From contig CAJPPK010000024.1 in NCBI GenBank assembly GCA_905372565.1, forward strand, positions 1 through 25,263: a DNA stretch of 25,263 bases, written 5' to 3'. Within the stretch, counting starts at the first letter, position 1; the number at the start of each line of letters is the position of its first letter. Positions 1 to 7,438 of the stretch are shown one piece after another. A program made the translations under genes and the position numbers. The notes beneath the pieces are model-generated. The model searched no databases, had not been told where the DNA came from, and worked only from the letters and a program-made list of their open reading frames with translations. Source of the stretch: an uncultured Porphyromonas sp. GTDB lineage: Bacteria > Bacteroidota > Bacteroidia > Bacteroidales > Porphyromonadaceae.

Positions 1-598
1 CCTTAGGATCGAAGGGGTGCTCTTCGTATTCGAAGCTCTTACAGTCGAGGCGAAGGAGCTTACCTGCCTTACCGAAGACCGATGCGAACTGGTCCATGAT
101 ACCGCACTTCACTCCGCAGTAATTGTGCTCGGTAGCCTGACCGATCTTCGCCATATCCCACTTAGAAAGGCCAAGGGTGAAGAGATCATCGAGGGCGAAG
201 GCGAAGGTGCTCTCTAGCGCTGCTGACGAAGACATCCCTGCACCGAGAGGTACATCACCAGCGAAGACCGTGTCGAAGCCAGCGATCTTGCCTCCACGCT
301 TCTGGATCTCACGGCAGACACCGAAGATGTAGCGTGCCCAAGACTGGCTAGGTGCGTCCTCTTCCTTGAGACCGAACTCTGCTGACTCATTGAGGTCTAG
401 AGCGAAGGCACGGACACGATCCGTACCGTTGGGACGGATCTCTGCGACCATCGCCTTGTCGATAGCGCCAGGGAAGACGAAGGCGCCGTTGTAGTCGGTG
501 TGTTCACCGATGAGGTTGATACGGCCGGGTGAGGTGTAGAGCGTACCAGCTTCGCCGTAGAGGGAAGCGAACTTGTCGCGGATAGCTTGTGTATTCAT
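1..598 (-). CDS. galK: Galactokinase, N-terminal half (runs off the left edge)
   Basis: Phosphorylates alpha-D-galactose with ATP to galactose-1-phosphate in the cytosol, the first committed Leloir step. Only the first 199 codons are in the window, about half of a usual galactokinase of some 380 residues. The translation from the ATG at 598 shows the galactokinase signature GRINLIGEHTDYNGA (residues 25-39, with the sugar-binding Asp35), the GHMP-kinase ATP loop PLGAGMSSSAALE (117-129), and CGIMDQ (165-170), whose Asp169 fits the catalytic base. It is the last visible gene of a minus-strand galM, transporter, galK set, but a hairpin in the 91-nt gap before it may reduce read-through. The family assignment is certain; the rest of the gene lies outside the window. 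Confidence 0.96.
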   Translation of the reverse strand, partial: MNTQAIRDKFASLYGEAGTLYTSPGRINLIGEHTDYNGAFVFPGAIDKAMVAEIRPNGTDRVRAFALDLNESAEFGLKEEDAPSQSWARYIFGVCREIQKRGGKIAGFDTVFAGDVPLGAGMSSSAALESTFAFALDDLFTLGLSKWDMAKIGQATEHNYCGVKCGIMDQFASVFGKAGKLLRLDCKSFEYEEHPFDPK

Positions 599-627
599 CT
601 GAGGTTTGAAGATATTTGTTTGAAAAG

Positions 628-665
628 CAGTCCCCCTGACGTATAGTCGTACGAGAGGGGGACTG
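628..665 (-). terminator. Hairpin between the sugar transporter and galK
   Basis: A 10-bp perfect stem (cagtccccct at 628-637 with agggggactg at 656-665) encloses an 18-nt loop. On the minus strand it is followed by CTTTTC, a short T-run, so it resembles an intrinsic terminator or attenuator just after the transporter stop codon. No clear TAnnTTTG promoter lies between it and galK. I infer partial termination that lowers galK expression relative to the upstream genes. Confidence 0.6.
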
Positions 666-689
666 TGAAGGATCTAAAGAGTCTGAAGA

Positions 690-1964
690 CTAAGGGAGCT
701 GACGTACCTTGTGACCTACCAGTGCATAGTAGAGGAGGTAAGCTTCACCGATGAGGACGATGATCCAGGTGAACTGCCATCCACCAAAGCTGTCAGCGAG
801 GATACCCTGAGCGAAAGGCAGGATAGCACCACCGACGATACCCATCATCAGGGCACCCGAGCCAGCAGAGGTGTACTTGCCGAGCTTGTCGATAGCCAGT
901 GAGAAGATAGCACCCCACATGACGGAGTGGAAGAGACCAGCACCAGCGAGGAGGTAAGGATTGTTCAGGATCATACCGCCGAGGACGAGGATACCTGCGC
1001 CCAGAGAGGTGATGAGGAGCTGCTTGCTGGCGCTGATACTGCTGAGGAAGCTACCACAGAAACGGCCTACGAGCATCAGCCCCCAGTAGATGGTAGCCAT
1101 CAGAGCAGCCTGTGAGGGTTCAAAGCCAAGGCTCTTACCGTAGAGGTTGATGTTGTTACCGATACAGACTTCTACACCGACATACATGAAGATAGCCACA
1201 ACACCGAGAGCCAGATGCGAGAAACTCCATACGCTCTTCTCCAGCACTTCGCCTTCCTTCTTCTCTGCGCTTGCGATCGAGGGAAGGTGTATGTTCATCA
1301 GAGCGACGATGAGGCCACCGACAAGGACGATGAGCACGAGGAAGGGGATATAGAGCGAGCTAAGCGCAATATCTAGACCGCTCTTACCTGCGAAGATCAC
1401 CGAAGCCACGAGCATAGGAGCGATCGTAGCCATCGTCGAGTTAGCCGTACCTGCGATAGACTGACGAGTAACACCTGTCGTACCCTTCACGTCACAAGCG
1501 ACGATGTAGGGATTGAGCACTGCCTGAAGGAATGTCATAGCTGAGCCTGCTACGAAGCCTGCTAGTAGGAAGACGTAGTAGGCTACAGGGATGACGACGA
1601 CATTAGAATCTGCTACAGCTTGGAACTTCTCTAGGTCTACCGCTTCGAAGATGTAGGCGGAGAGCTCATAGAGACCAAAGGCTGCGATCAGCCCAAAGAG
1701 CCCCGTGATGAGTGTGTTCTTATAGCCCTTCTTCTCGATGCACTTGGCACTAGGGATACCCATAGCGAGGTAGCCACTAAAGAAGACAAAGGTGATCAGC
1801 GTAGTGAGCGCATTGGTCAGTGAGCCTGATTTCTGTAGGAAGGCGGCCTGCATAGGTGCCTGGAACTGCCCGTTCAGGTTCGTGATCAGTCCTACGAGGG
1901 CCATCAGCACCACCATGATGATGAACGGCACCAGATAGCTCTGCGTCTGTTTCTGTTGTGTCAT
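690..1964 (-). CDS. gluP: Sugar (glucose/galactose-type) MFS transporter, GluP/FucP family
   Basis: A 424-residue inner-membrane protein with about 12 hydrophobic segments, the first at about residues 12-30. It fits the fucose/galactose/glucose:H+ symporter branch of the major facilitator superfamily. That branch is recognised by the segment LITNLNGQFQAPM in the first helix (about 26-38) and by GYLAMGIPSAKCIEKKGYK (about 64-82), which fits the conserved loop between the second and third helices. It lies 43 nt after galM and ahead of galK, so galactose is the likely substrate. Glucose, or another sugar opened by the epimerase, cannot be excluded. The ATG at 1964 is the natural start, with no overlap. 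The family is clear; substrate specificity is inferred from context. Confidence 0.88.
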   Translation of the reverse strand: MTQQKQTQSYLVPFIIMVVLMALVGLITNLNGQFQAPMQAAFLQKSGSLTNALTTLITFVFFSGYLAMGIPSAKCIEKKGYKNTLITGLFGLIAAFGLYELSAYIFEAVDLEKFQAVADSNVVVIPVAYYVFLLAGFVAGSAMTFLQAVLNPYIVACDVKGTTGVTRQSIAGTANSTMATIAPMLVASVIFAGKSGLDIALSSLYIPFLVLIVLVGGLIVALMNIHLPSIASAEKKEGEVLEKSVWSFSHLALGVVAIFMYVGVEVCIGNNINLYGKSLGFEPSQAALMATIYWGLMLVGRFCGSFLSSISASKQLLITSLGAGILVLGGMILNNPYLLAGAGLFHSVMWGAIFSLAIDKLGKYTSAGSGALMMGIVGGAILPFAQGILADSFGGWQFTWIIVLIGEAYLLYYALVGHKVRQLP

Positions 1965-2007
1965 TACTTCTTTGGTTATTGAATAGAGAGTTGTTAGTTT
2001 ACGTCAT

Positions 2008-3093
2008 TTATCCTTCTACAGTGAAGCGGAAGGCAGTCACCGAGTGGAAGACTTCGCCAGGGTTAAGGCGTGTCGTCGGATACTCGGGTTTGTTGGGGCT
2101 GTCGGGATAGTGCTGGGTCTCGAGACAGAGGGCAGCACGGGCAGGATAGCGATGGTCGTGCTTACCACGGAGATTACCACTCATCCAGTTGCCCGTGTAG
2201 AGCTGTACGCCTGGCTGGTCGGTATAGACCTCCATGACGATGCCGGTCTTAGGTGAAGAGCAGCGGGCTGCACGGCCGAGCTTACCCAGCGCCTTGTCTA
2301 ATATATAGGTATGGTCATAGCCTCGTGCCCAGCGGAGCTGATCGAAGTCGGCATCCACCCGCTCCCCGATGGTATGAGGGGTAGTGAAGTCCATAGGTGT
2401 CCCCTCGACAGGAGCAGGAGCTCCGTAGGGGATAGCTGTCTCATCGGTGGGGAGATATTCCTTGGCATCGATCACGAGGGTATGATCGTGTACAGAGGGA
2501 TCGCCTTCGCCAGAGAGGTTAAAGTAGGCATGATTGGTCAGGTTGAGTACTGTAGGCTTTGTAGTAGAAGCCGTGTACTCGATCGTCAGCTCATTTTCTT
2601 CGGTGAGCGTGTAGATGACTTCTACAGAGAGCTCACCTGGGTAGCCTTCTTCTCCATCGGGGGAGACATAGCGGAAGGAGACTTGGTTAGCCTTAGTTTG
2701 CTCACCTTTCCATATCACGGCATTGAAGCCTCGTATCCCCCCATGTAGGCTGTTGGGACCATTGTTAATAGGGAGCTCATAGTTTATCCCATCGAGGACA
2801 AACTTCCCGAGGGCAATACGATTCGCATAGCGTCCACAGATTGCTCCGAAGTAAGCTTCTTCACTGTCGATATACTCCTGCAGACTGTCATGCCCAAGGA
2901 TGACATCGACGAAGTCGCCTGTGCGGGAGGGGACGAGGAGAGATACGAGCTTAGCTCCTTGGTTGATGAAGTGTGCTTCGGCTCCCTGCCGATTGGTTAA
3001 GGTATAAAGCTTGGAGGTACCTTCGGGTAAGGTAGCCTCAAAAGCCTCTGGTGAGAGACCTGCCTTATTAGGCACCTGTGGGGTTTGTTCCAT
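2008..3093 (-). CDS. galM: Aldose 1-epimerase (galactose mutarotase)
   Basis: Interconverts the beta and alpha anomers of galactose or glucose, feeding the alpha anomer to galactokinase. The 361-residue length is normal for GalM. Visible family motifs are RYANRI (89-93 region), NSLHGG with His117, NHAYFNL with the catalytic acid His188, and LCLETQHYPDSPN with the catalytic base Glu325. There is no signal peptide or lipobox, so it should be cytosolic, unlike the lipoprotein GalM variants of some Bacteroides. It is first in the galM, transporter, galK set and has a good Bacteroidota -7 element 45 nt upstream of its ATG, so it probably heads the operon. Confidence 0.95.
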   Translation of the reverse strand: MEQTPQVPNKAGLSPEAFEATLPEGTSKLYTLTNRQGAEAHFINQGAKLVSLLVPSRTGDFVDVILGHDSLQEYIDSEEAYFGAICGRYANRIALGKFVLDGINYELPINNGPNSLHGGIRGFNAVIWKGEQTKANQVSFRYVSPDGEEGYPGELSVEVIYTLTEENELTIEYTASTTKPTVLNLTNHAYFNLSGEGDPSVHDHTLVIDAKEYLPTDETAIPYGAPAPVEGTPMDFTTPHTIGERVDADFDQLRWARGYDHTYILDKALGKLGRAARCSSPKTGIVMEVYTDQPGVQLYTGNWMSGNLRGKHDHRYPARAALCLETQHYPDSPNKPEYPTTRLNPGEVFHSVTAFRFTVEG

Positions 3094-3137
3094 TGTTGTA
3101 CGTTCCTATTTTGGGAGCGATTTTGAGTATTTGCTTC

Positions 3138-3145
3138 CAAATATA
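3138..3145 (-). promoter_or_regulatory. Predicted galM operon promoter, -7 element
   Basis: The minus strand reads TATATTTG, a full match to the Bacteroidota -7 consensus TAnnTTTG, 45 nt upstream of the galM ATG in AT-rich sequence. No convincing -33 TTTG is visible about 20 bp further upstream, so the assignment rests on one element plus position. Confidence 0.55.
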
Positions 3146-3542
3146 CGAATATATTGACATACAGACAGTATTATACTTGAGGTGAGTAAGAGCCTCGTCA
3201 AGGGAGGATTTCATGTCTAGATCTCTGTATTTCAATGGAATGAATTGGCAAGGTTGGCTTTCATGAGTTTATCCTGCTACTTCTTTAAGGCTTAAGGGAT
3301 GCTCCTGAAGTGTTTCCAGTTCTTTTCTAAGAATATTAAAAAAGGTGATTTCTAGCCCCTGCGTTTACCTCTGAGTGCTTGTACAGATAGGAGAGGTCTA
3401 GGGTCTCTAGAGGGAGCTCGTGCATTGAGGAGTGTATATACGCTGTGTCATCATAGGGTGCTGGAGGCTGGTGTGATGGGTGAAGAGGTGCTAGCTATGT
3501 GATGTTCGTACTACCGGAACTAGATTTAAGGTGAATATGAGA
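3146..3542. other. Gene-free stretch between galM promoter and pepD terminator
   Basis: About 400 bases with no supportable gene on either strand. It contains two similar 16-mers of the pattern AAGGnnGGnTTTCATG, at 3200-3215 and 3250-3265 (13 of 16 positions equal). These resemble single units of the repeat array at 12587-12690, but I see no regular 22-bp step here. Otherwise I see no recognisable RNA, riboswitch or promoter. Confidence 0.5.
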
Positions 3543-3585
3543 AGCCCCGACTAAGGTCCCATAGAGGAGAGCCTTAGTCGGGGCT
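3543..3585 (-). terminator. Intrinsic terminator after pepD
   Basis: A perfect 14-bp stem (agccccgactaagg at 3543-3556 with ccttagtcggggct at 3572-3585) has a 15-nt loop and is followed on the minus strand by TCTCATATT. It lies 45 nt after the pepD stop codon. The tail is only moderately T-rich. Confidence 0.75.
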
Positions 3586-3630
3586 GATGATTAGCGCCTA
3601 GTTCGTGCTAGGGCTAAGGAAGCATGTGAT

Positions 3631-5088
3631 CTACTTAGCGACGGGGATGTCCTTGAGCACCTGCAGTAGGTGTTGCCACCAAAGGTCGACCGTCTTGATC
3701 TCGATACGCTCTGCAGGAGAGTGTACGTCACGAAGCGTAGGACCGAAGGATACCATATCTAGATCTGGATAGACGTCCAGGATAAGTCCACATTCGAGAC
3801 CAGCGTGGATAGCCTTAACGGCGGGCTCCTTGTGGAAGAGCTTACGATAAGCTTCTGCCGAGGCCTTCAGGATAGCGGAGTCTGGGTTAGGCTTCCAGCC
3901 TGGATAAGAATCATTGATCACGACTTCTGCTCCAGCAAGCTCAAAGACGGAAGAGACCATCTCAGCGGCACTGTCACGGAGACTCGTCGTGGAGCTACGC
4001 TGGCTCGTTTCGATGACGATCTTACCATTGATCTGCTTGACAGAAGCCAGGTTGTTTGAAGTCTCTACAAGGTCTTCGATCTCGTGGCTCATGCCGAGGA
4101 CACCGTGAGGACAAGCATAGAGTGCACGGACGAGAGCGTGCTTCGTCTTGCAGTCCATGATCTGAGCAGGTGTAGAGGCAGCTTCGAGGTCGAGACGTAC
4201 CTTAGGATCTACAGCCTTGAGCTCATTCTGTACGTCTGCCTGTAGGTGACGCAGGAGCTCTTCTGCCTTGGCCTTGTCTGCGGACTTTACTCCGATGATA
4301 GCATGAGCTTCACGTGGGATGGCATTATGTAGGTTCCCACCGGCGATTTCTGCTAGTGACCAGTCGAGGTTCTTCTCGAGTGCATAGAGATAGCGAGTGA
4401 GGATCTTATTCGCATTACCTAGCCCACAGTGGATCTCACCACCGGAGTGACCGCCCTTGAGACCAGAGACTGAGGCACGGAGCCAGACGAGATCAGCAGG
4501 AGCAGGCTTCCATTCAGGAGAGAAGGTAGCTGTCTGACCCTTGCCACCGGCACATCCGATGAAGAGTTCGCCTTCGTCTTCGCTGTCGAGGTTGATGAGG
4601 ATCTTTCCTTCGAGGAAGCCTGGCTTGAGCTCGAAGGCACCTGTCATCCCAGTTTCTTCATCGACGGTGAAGAGAGCTTCGAGGGGACCATGCTCGATGT
4701 CATCAGATGCGAGGACGGCTAGCTGTGCTGCACAGCCGATACCATTGTCGGCACCGAGGGTCGTGCCATCAGCATGGAGCCATTCGCCATCGATGATCGT
4801 GCGGATAGGGTCGTTGTCGAAGTCGTGCTGGGTACCTGCGTTCTTCTCGCAGACCATGTCGACGTGGCTCTGGAGGATGAGCTTAACGCGATTTTCATAG
4901 CCAGGGGTAGCGGGCTTAAGCATAACGATGTTCCCAACGTGGTCTTTCTTATATGCGATGCCATGCTCCTGTGCGAACTTCTCAAGGTAGGCGATGATCT
5001 TCTCTTCCTTCTTGGAGGGACGAGGTACCTGTGTGATTTCGTGGAAGTACTTCCAAACGATCTTGGGGTTCAGCTCGGTTATTTCCAT
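3631..5088 (-). CDS. pepD: Aminoacyl-histidine dipeptidase, M20 metallopeptidase (PepD)
   Basis: A cytosolic zinc dipeptidase of the M20 family that cleaves Xaa-His and a range of other dipeptides, useful in an amino-acid-fermenting organism. It has 485 residues, the usual PepD length. Metal-site motifs are in order: QSHVDMV (His75, Asp77), LGADNGIG (bridging Asp114), TVDEETGMTGA (catalytic and metal Glu144/145), INLDSEDEGELF (Asp168), and a C-terminal DVHSP (His456). GGHSGGEI marks the inserted lid/dimerisation domain. It has no signal peptide. The gene stands alone, with its own hairpin downstream and a TATATTTG element about 115 nt upstream. The family is certain; precise substrate preference is not readable from sequence. 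Confidence 0.95.
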   Translation of the reverse strand: MEITELNPKIVWKYFHEITQVPRPSKKEEKIIAYLEKFAQEHGIAYKKDHVGNIVMLKPATPGYENRVKLILQSHVDMVCEKNAGTQHDFDNDPIRTIIDGEWLHADGTTLGADNGIGCAAQLAVLASDDIEHGPLEALFTVDEETGMTGAFELKPGFLEGKILINLDSEDEGELFIGCAGGKGQTATFSPEWKPAPADLVWLRASVSGLKGGHSGGEIHCGLGNANKILTRYLYALEKNLDWSLAEIAGGNLHNAIPREAHAIIGVKSADKAKAEELLRHLQADVQNELKAVDPKVRLDLEAASTPAQIMDCKTKHALVRALYACPHGVLGMSHEIEDLVETSNNLASVKQINGKIVIETSQRSSTTSLRDSAAEMVSSVFELAGAEVVINDSYPGWKPNPDSAILKASAEAYRKLFHKEPAVKAIHAGLECGLILDVYPDLDMVSFGPTLRDVHSPAERIEIKTVDLWWQHLLQVLKDIPVAK

Positions 5089-5187
5089 TGTTCTGCTACT
5101 GGTTATAAGGTATGAATGATATGTATTATGGCATCGGTAGGCTTCACGGAGTCGTTAGCCTTAGTGCTAGAACTCATAGAAAACTAC

Positions 5188-5195
5188 TACCTTTG
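5188..5195 (+). promoter_or_regulatory. Predicted rightward promoter, -7 element TACCTTTG
   Basis: TACCTTTG matches the Bacteroidota -7 consensus TAnnTTTG and lies 32 nt upstream of the ATG at 5228. It should drive the small membrane protein and the OmpH-like gene. The minus-strand element at 5203-5210 starts only 8 bases away and points towards it. Confidence 0.6.
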
Positions 5196-5202
5196 CTTCG
5201 AA

Positions 5203-5210
5203 CAAATATA
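5203..5210 (-). promoter_or_regulatory. Predicted pepD promoter, -7 element TATATTTG
   Basis: The minus strand reads TATATTTG, a full match to TAnnTTTG, giving a leader of roughly 110 nt before the pepD ATG at 5088. The leader has no obvious hairpin. The -33 region is not convincing. Confidence 0.5.
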
Positions 5211-5227
5211 ACGATAAATATCCAAGG

Positions 5228-5437
5228 ATGTCCCTATTTGTCATAACTCTCCTCTTCGTAGGGCTCGCCGTAGTCCTGCTCTCGGTGCGTATTCTTCTAT
5301 CGAAGAAGGGACGTTTCCCTAACACGCATGTCGGGGGAAACAAAGCTCTGCGTCGACAGGGCATATCCTGCCATACCTCACAGCATCAGGATGCACAGCA
5401 TCATCGTACGCTGGCCGATCGTGTCGGAGAGCTCTAA
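5228..5437 (+). CDS. Small single-helix membrane protein, conserved Bacteroidota type
   Basis: A 69-residue protein with one N-terminal hydrophobic helix (about residues 3-24) followed by a short basic, histidine-rich tail containing FPNTHVGGNKALRRQGISC (about 30-48). To my recollection the pattern HVxGNKALRxxGIxC followed by Gln/Asp recurs in small Bacteroidota membrane proteins of unknown function; I could not search for it. It starts 33 nt after a TACCTTTG promoter and is followed 43 nt later by the OmpH-like gene, so the two are probably co-transcribed. The helix probably anchors the tail on the cytosolic or periplasmic face; orientation is not clear. Function is unknown. Confidence 0.72.
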   Translation: MSLFVITLLFVGLAVVLLSVRILLSKKGRFPNTHVGGNKALRRQGISCHTSQHQDAQHHRTLADRVGEL

Positions 5438-5480
5438 CACCTAGCTTAGCTAATAACAAACAATCGATAACTTCATACGT

Positions 5481-6110
5481 ATGAAAATGAAAGCCCTGAC
5501 TGCTGGCTCTCTGCTAGCGCTCGCCTTCACTGCTAGTCTTGCTCTTCCTGCTTGCTCAGGTAAGACTGAGACGAAGTCTGCTCCTACCACGGTCGCCGAA
5601 GTGCAGGCCACTGGTCTCCCTATCGCTGTCGTCAACATGGATAGCATCTCCTCCCAGTACAAGTTTGCTCAAGAGATCAAAGAAGCACTCGAGAAGGATG
5701 CCTCCGCACACCAGACACGTCTTCAGGGGAAGGGAGCTGCCTTGCAGAAGGCTGCGGCTGACTTCGAGCGCCGTATGCGCATCAATGCCTTCGTCTCCGC
5801 AGAAGCTCAGCAAGCCGAGCAGCAGAAGTTAATCCGCATGCAGCAGGAGGCTGAGGGGCTCAATGCTCAGCTGACGCAGCAGCTAGCGCTGAAGCAACAG
5901 TCGCTCATGGAGGACTTAATGAACGAAATCCGCACCCAGCTGAAGGAGTACAACAAGGATGGGCGCTACAAGCTCATACTGACCAAGGTCGGGGATAATA
6001 TCCTCTATCAGGAAGAGGCACTCGATATCACTGAGGACTTCATCAAGTATCTCAACGAACACTATACCGTCGGTAAGACGGCCTCTGCTGACAGCACGGC
6101 GAAGAAGTAA
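5481..6110 (+). CDS. OmpH/Skp-family periplasmic chaperone-like lipoprotein
   Basis: A 209-residue protein with a lipoprotein signal peptide (lipobox LPAC, Cys25), then a short Thr/Ala linker and an OmpH (Skp) domain. The domain begins with the strand LPIAVVNMDSISSQYKFAQE (about 46-65), continues as a long Gln/Ala/Glu-rich coiled-coil hairpin (about 65-155), and ends with YKLILTKVGDNILYQEEALDIT (about 163-184), the usual end of the beta body. Skp proteins hold unfolded outer-membrane proteins in the periplasm. The lipid anchor probably ties this one to a membrane, as in many Bacteroidota OmpH paralogues. It follows the small membrane protein and ends at a strong terminator. The family is sure; the client proteins are unknown. 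Confidence 0.9.
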   Translation: MKMKALTAGSLLALAFTASLALPACSGKTETKSAPTTVAEVQATGLPIAVVNMDSISSQYKFAQEIKEALEKDASAHQTRLQGKGAALQKAAADFERRMRINAFVSAEAQQAEQQKLIRMQQEAEGLNAQLTQQLALKQQSLMEDLMNEIRTQLKEYNKDGRYKLILTKVGDNILYQEEALDITEDFIKYLNEHYTVGKTASADSTAKK

Positions 6111-6136
6111 GCTTTTCGCTGATATAGCTATTTAAA

Positions 6137-6192
6137 AGTCCCGAGGGAGCTAACTCATTACGGTGAGTTAGCTCCCTCGGGGCTTTCTGTTT
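6137..6192 (+). terminator. Strong intrinsic terminator after the OmpH-like gene
   Basis: A 21-bp stem (left arm 6137-6157, right arm 6164-6184, one G-T pair) with a 6-nt loop is followed by TTCTGTTTGTT. It begins 27 nt after the stop codon. An A-run before the left arm could also let it act on the opposite strand, below porN, but the repeat array lies in between. Confidence 0.9.
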
Positions 6193-6255
6193 GTTCATCC
6201 TATGCGATGAGCCAGATAGAGGAAGGCAAGACTAGGGGTTGAAGTCGTCCTCTCA

Positions 6256-6365
6256 AAACCTTAATCCAGCTGTGGAAAAAGGTAGATCTCTCTGCTGGGA
6301 AAGGTCTAGCTTTTCGATAGGAAAGGCTAGTCTTCCTCCGTGCAAAGGTCTAGGCTGGCTTCGGA
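6256..6365 (+). repeat. Degenerate 22-bp tandem repeat array abutting the porN stop
   Basis: The motif AAAGG recurs at 6278, 6300, 6322 and 6344, exactly 22 bp apart, and a weaker unit (AAACCTTAATCC) starts in phase at 6256. The consensus start is AAAGGTCTAG. The array ends exactly at the porN stop codon (6366-6368) and lies downstream of the OmpH terminator, so it sits between two converging genes. Read on the minus strand the core becomes CTAGACCTTT or ATCTACCTTT, close to the core of the array at 12587-12690. The units differ too much for a CRISPR array and there are no unique spacers. Function is unknown. Confidence 0.75.
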
Positions 6366-7415
6366 TTAGCTTCGGTTACGTACTGACCGAGTCGCAGAGC
6401 TGGTGGATTTGGGGCTAGTGGTCGTAGCAGGGCGGATACGCTTGTCTCTCCCCTTAGGTCTGCTTGAGGAGGCTTTGGGTGCGACCTGCTTGGCTTTACC
6501 CTTAGAGCTCTTCAGAGGGAGAGCAGGATGAAGGATGCTATCGGGGACGAAGAGATTGGCTTGGAACTGCTGGAGTTCTCGCTCCTCTTGCTGGCTTCTG
6601 GCCTGCTGTCGCTCTAGGCTGGTGGCCTTATCGTCTAGGTTCTGATCTAAGGAAGAGCTGGTCGGTAGGATCGAGCCACGATAGACCTGGAGGGCGAAGA
6701 AATCCGCCAGGGTCGAGCGACGTGCACCATTGGCCGTACTTAGAGCGATGCGCTCCTGGCTGAGATAGGGGCGAAGCTCATCGAAGCTAACCCAGAAGAG
6801 AGGCATACGTAGCTGTCCGTAGTCTCCGACGCCTGTGAGCAGGGGGCATAGCGCTCGCGTGTGGGTGCTGAAGGTACTCGTTCGCTCGTCGAAGCGACTT
6901 TCTTCCTCGAGGTAATAGCCCTCGATGAGGGCAGAGGGGATATCTGCTAGTGCCACTTCGGGGCGCCCCTGCTGATCCTTGGTATAGGCGATGTGGAAGC
7001 GATCGAGGAAGTCTGTGAAAGCTAAGGTTTCCGCCCCTCTCCAAGAGCTTAGCCCATCCTGATAGCTATATACACGTATTTTCCCCGCAGCATAGAGTCG
7101 GAAGATGAGGGAGAAGAGATTGCCCTCCCTCTCAGTCGTGGCTTCGGGGTAGAAAAGTGGGGTATTGGCCTTCTCTCGGCGCTCCAAAAGTCGGAAGTAG
7201 GTACGGCTCCAAGCGGTATACTCCTCGTCCTCCAGATCGCTATGGTCGGCGAAGGTCTTAGCTCGCTCACTGATCTTAGGTGTGCTCTGTGGAGCTTCCC
7301 TGCGAGGAGCACTACCCTTGCGGACGACAGGGGTGGTCGGAGTCGTGACTTGAGCATAGAGGCTAGTCGAGCAAGTAAGCCCTGCTAGCAGGAAGAGGCG
7401 AAGGGTGGTAGACAT
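6366..7415 (-). CDS. porN: Type IX secretion ring protein PorN (GldN family)
   Basis: A periplasmic protein that forms the large ring under the outer membrane together with the lipoprotein PorK, and contacts the PorM stalk. I start it at the ATG at 7415 (349 residues), which gives a clean signal peptide ending SLYA-Q (cut after residue 21) and a 23-nt gap after porM. The longer frame begins at a TTG inside the porM stop and hides the signal. The GldN domain covers about residues 60-270, with FYPEATTEREGNLFSLIF (about 88-105) and DGLSSWRGAETLAFTDF near its start. The last 50 or so residues are a Lys/Arg/Ser/Thr-rich, probably disordered tail. It is the last gene of the por operon. Confidence 0.93.
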   Translation of the reverse strand: MSTTLRLFLLAGLTCSTSLYAQVTTPTTPVVRKGSAPRREAPQSTPKISERAKTFADHSDLEDEEYTAWSRTYFRLLERREKANTPLFYPEATTEREGNLFSLIFRLYAAGKIRVYSYQDGLSSWRGAETLAFTDFLDRFHIAYTKDQQGRPEVALADIPSALIEGYYLEEESRFDERTSTFSTHTRALCPLLTGVGDYGQLRMPLFWVSFDELRPYLSQERIALSTANGARRSTLADFFALQVYRGSILPTSSSLDQNLDDKATSLERQQARSQQEERELQQFQANLFVPDSILHPALPLKSSKGKAKQVAPKASSSRPKGRDKRIRPATTTSPKSTSSATRSVRNRS

Positions 7416-7438
7416 AGTGAAGGAGGTAGGAGAGAGGA

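Noticed and set aside
17..217. Plus-strand 66-codon open frame at the left edge
   Set aside because: It is antisense to the galactokinase coding region, whose motifs are unmistakable.
4541..4900. Plus-strand 119-codon open frame
   Set aside because: It lies wholly inside pepD on the other strand, is rich in Ser/Pro/Arg as expected for an antisense shadow, and shows no family motif. The same applies to the plus-strand frames inside galM, mnmA and mfd.
6256..6365. CRISPR array
   Set aside because: Units are 22 bp from start to start with no separate unique spacers, are highly degenerate, and no cas gene is present. The same holds for 12587-12690 and 19880-20012.
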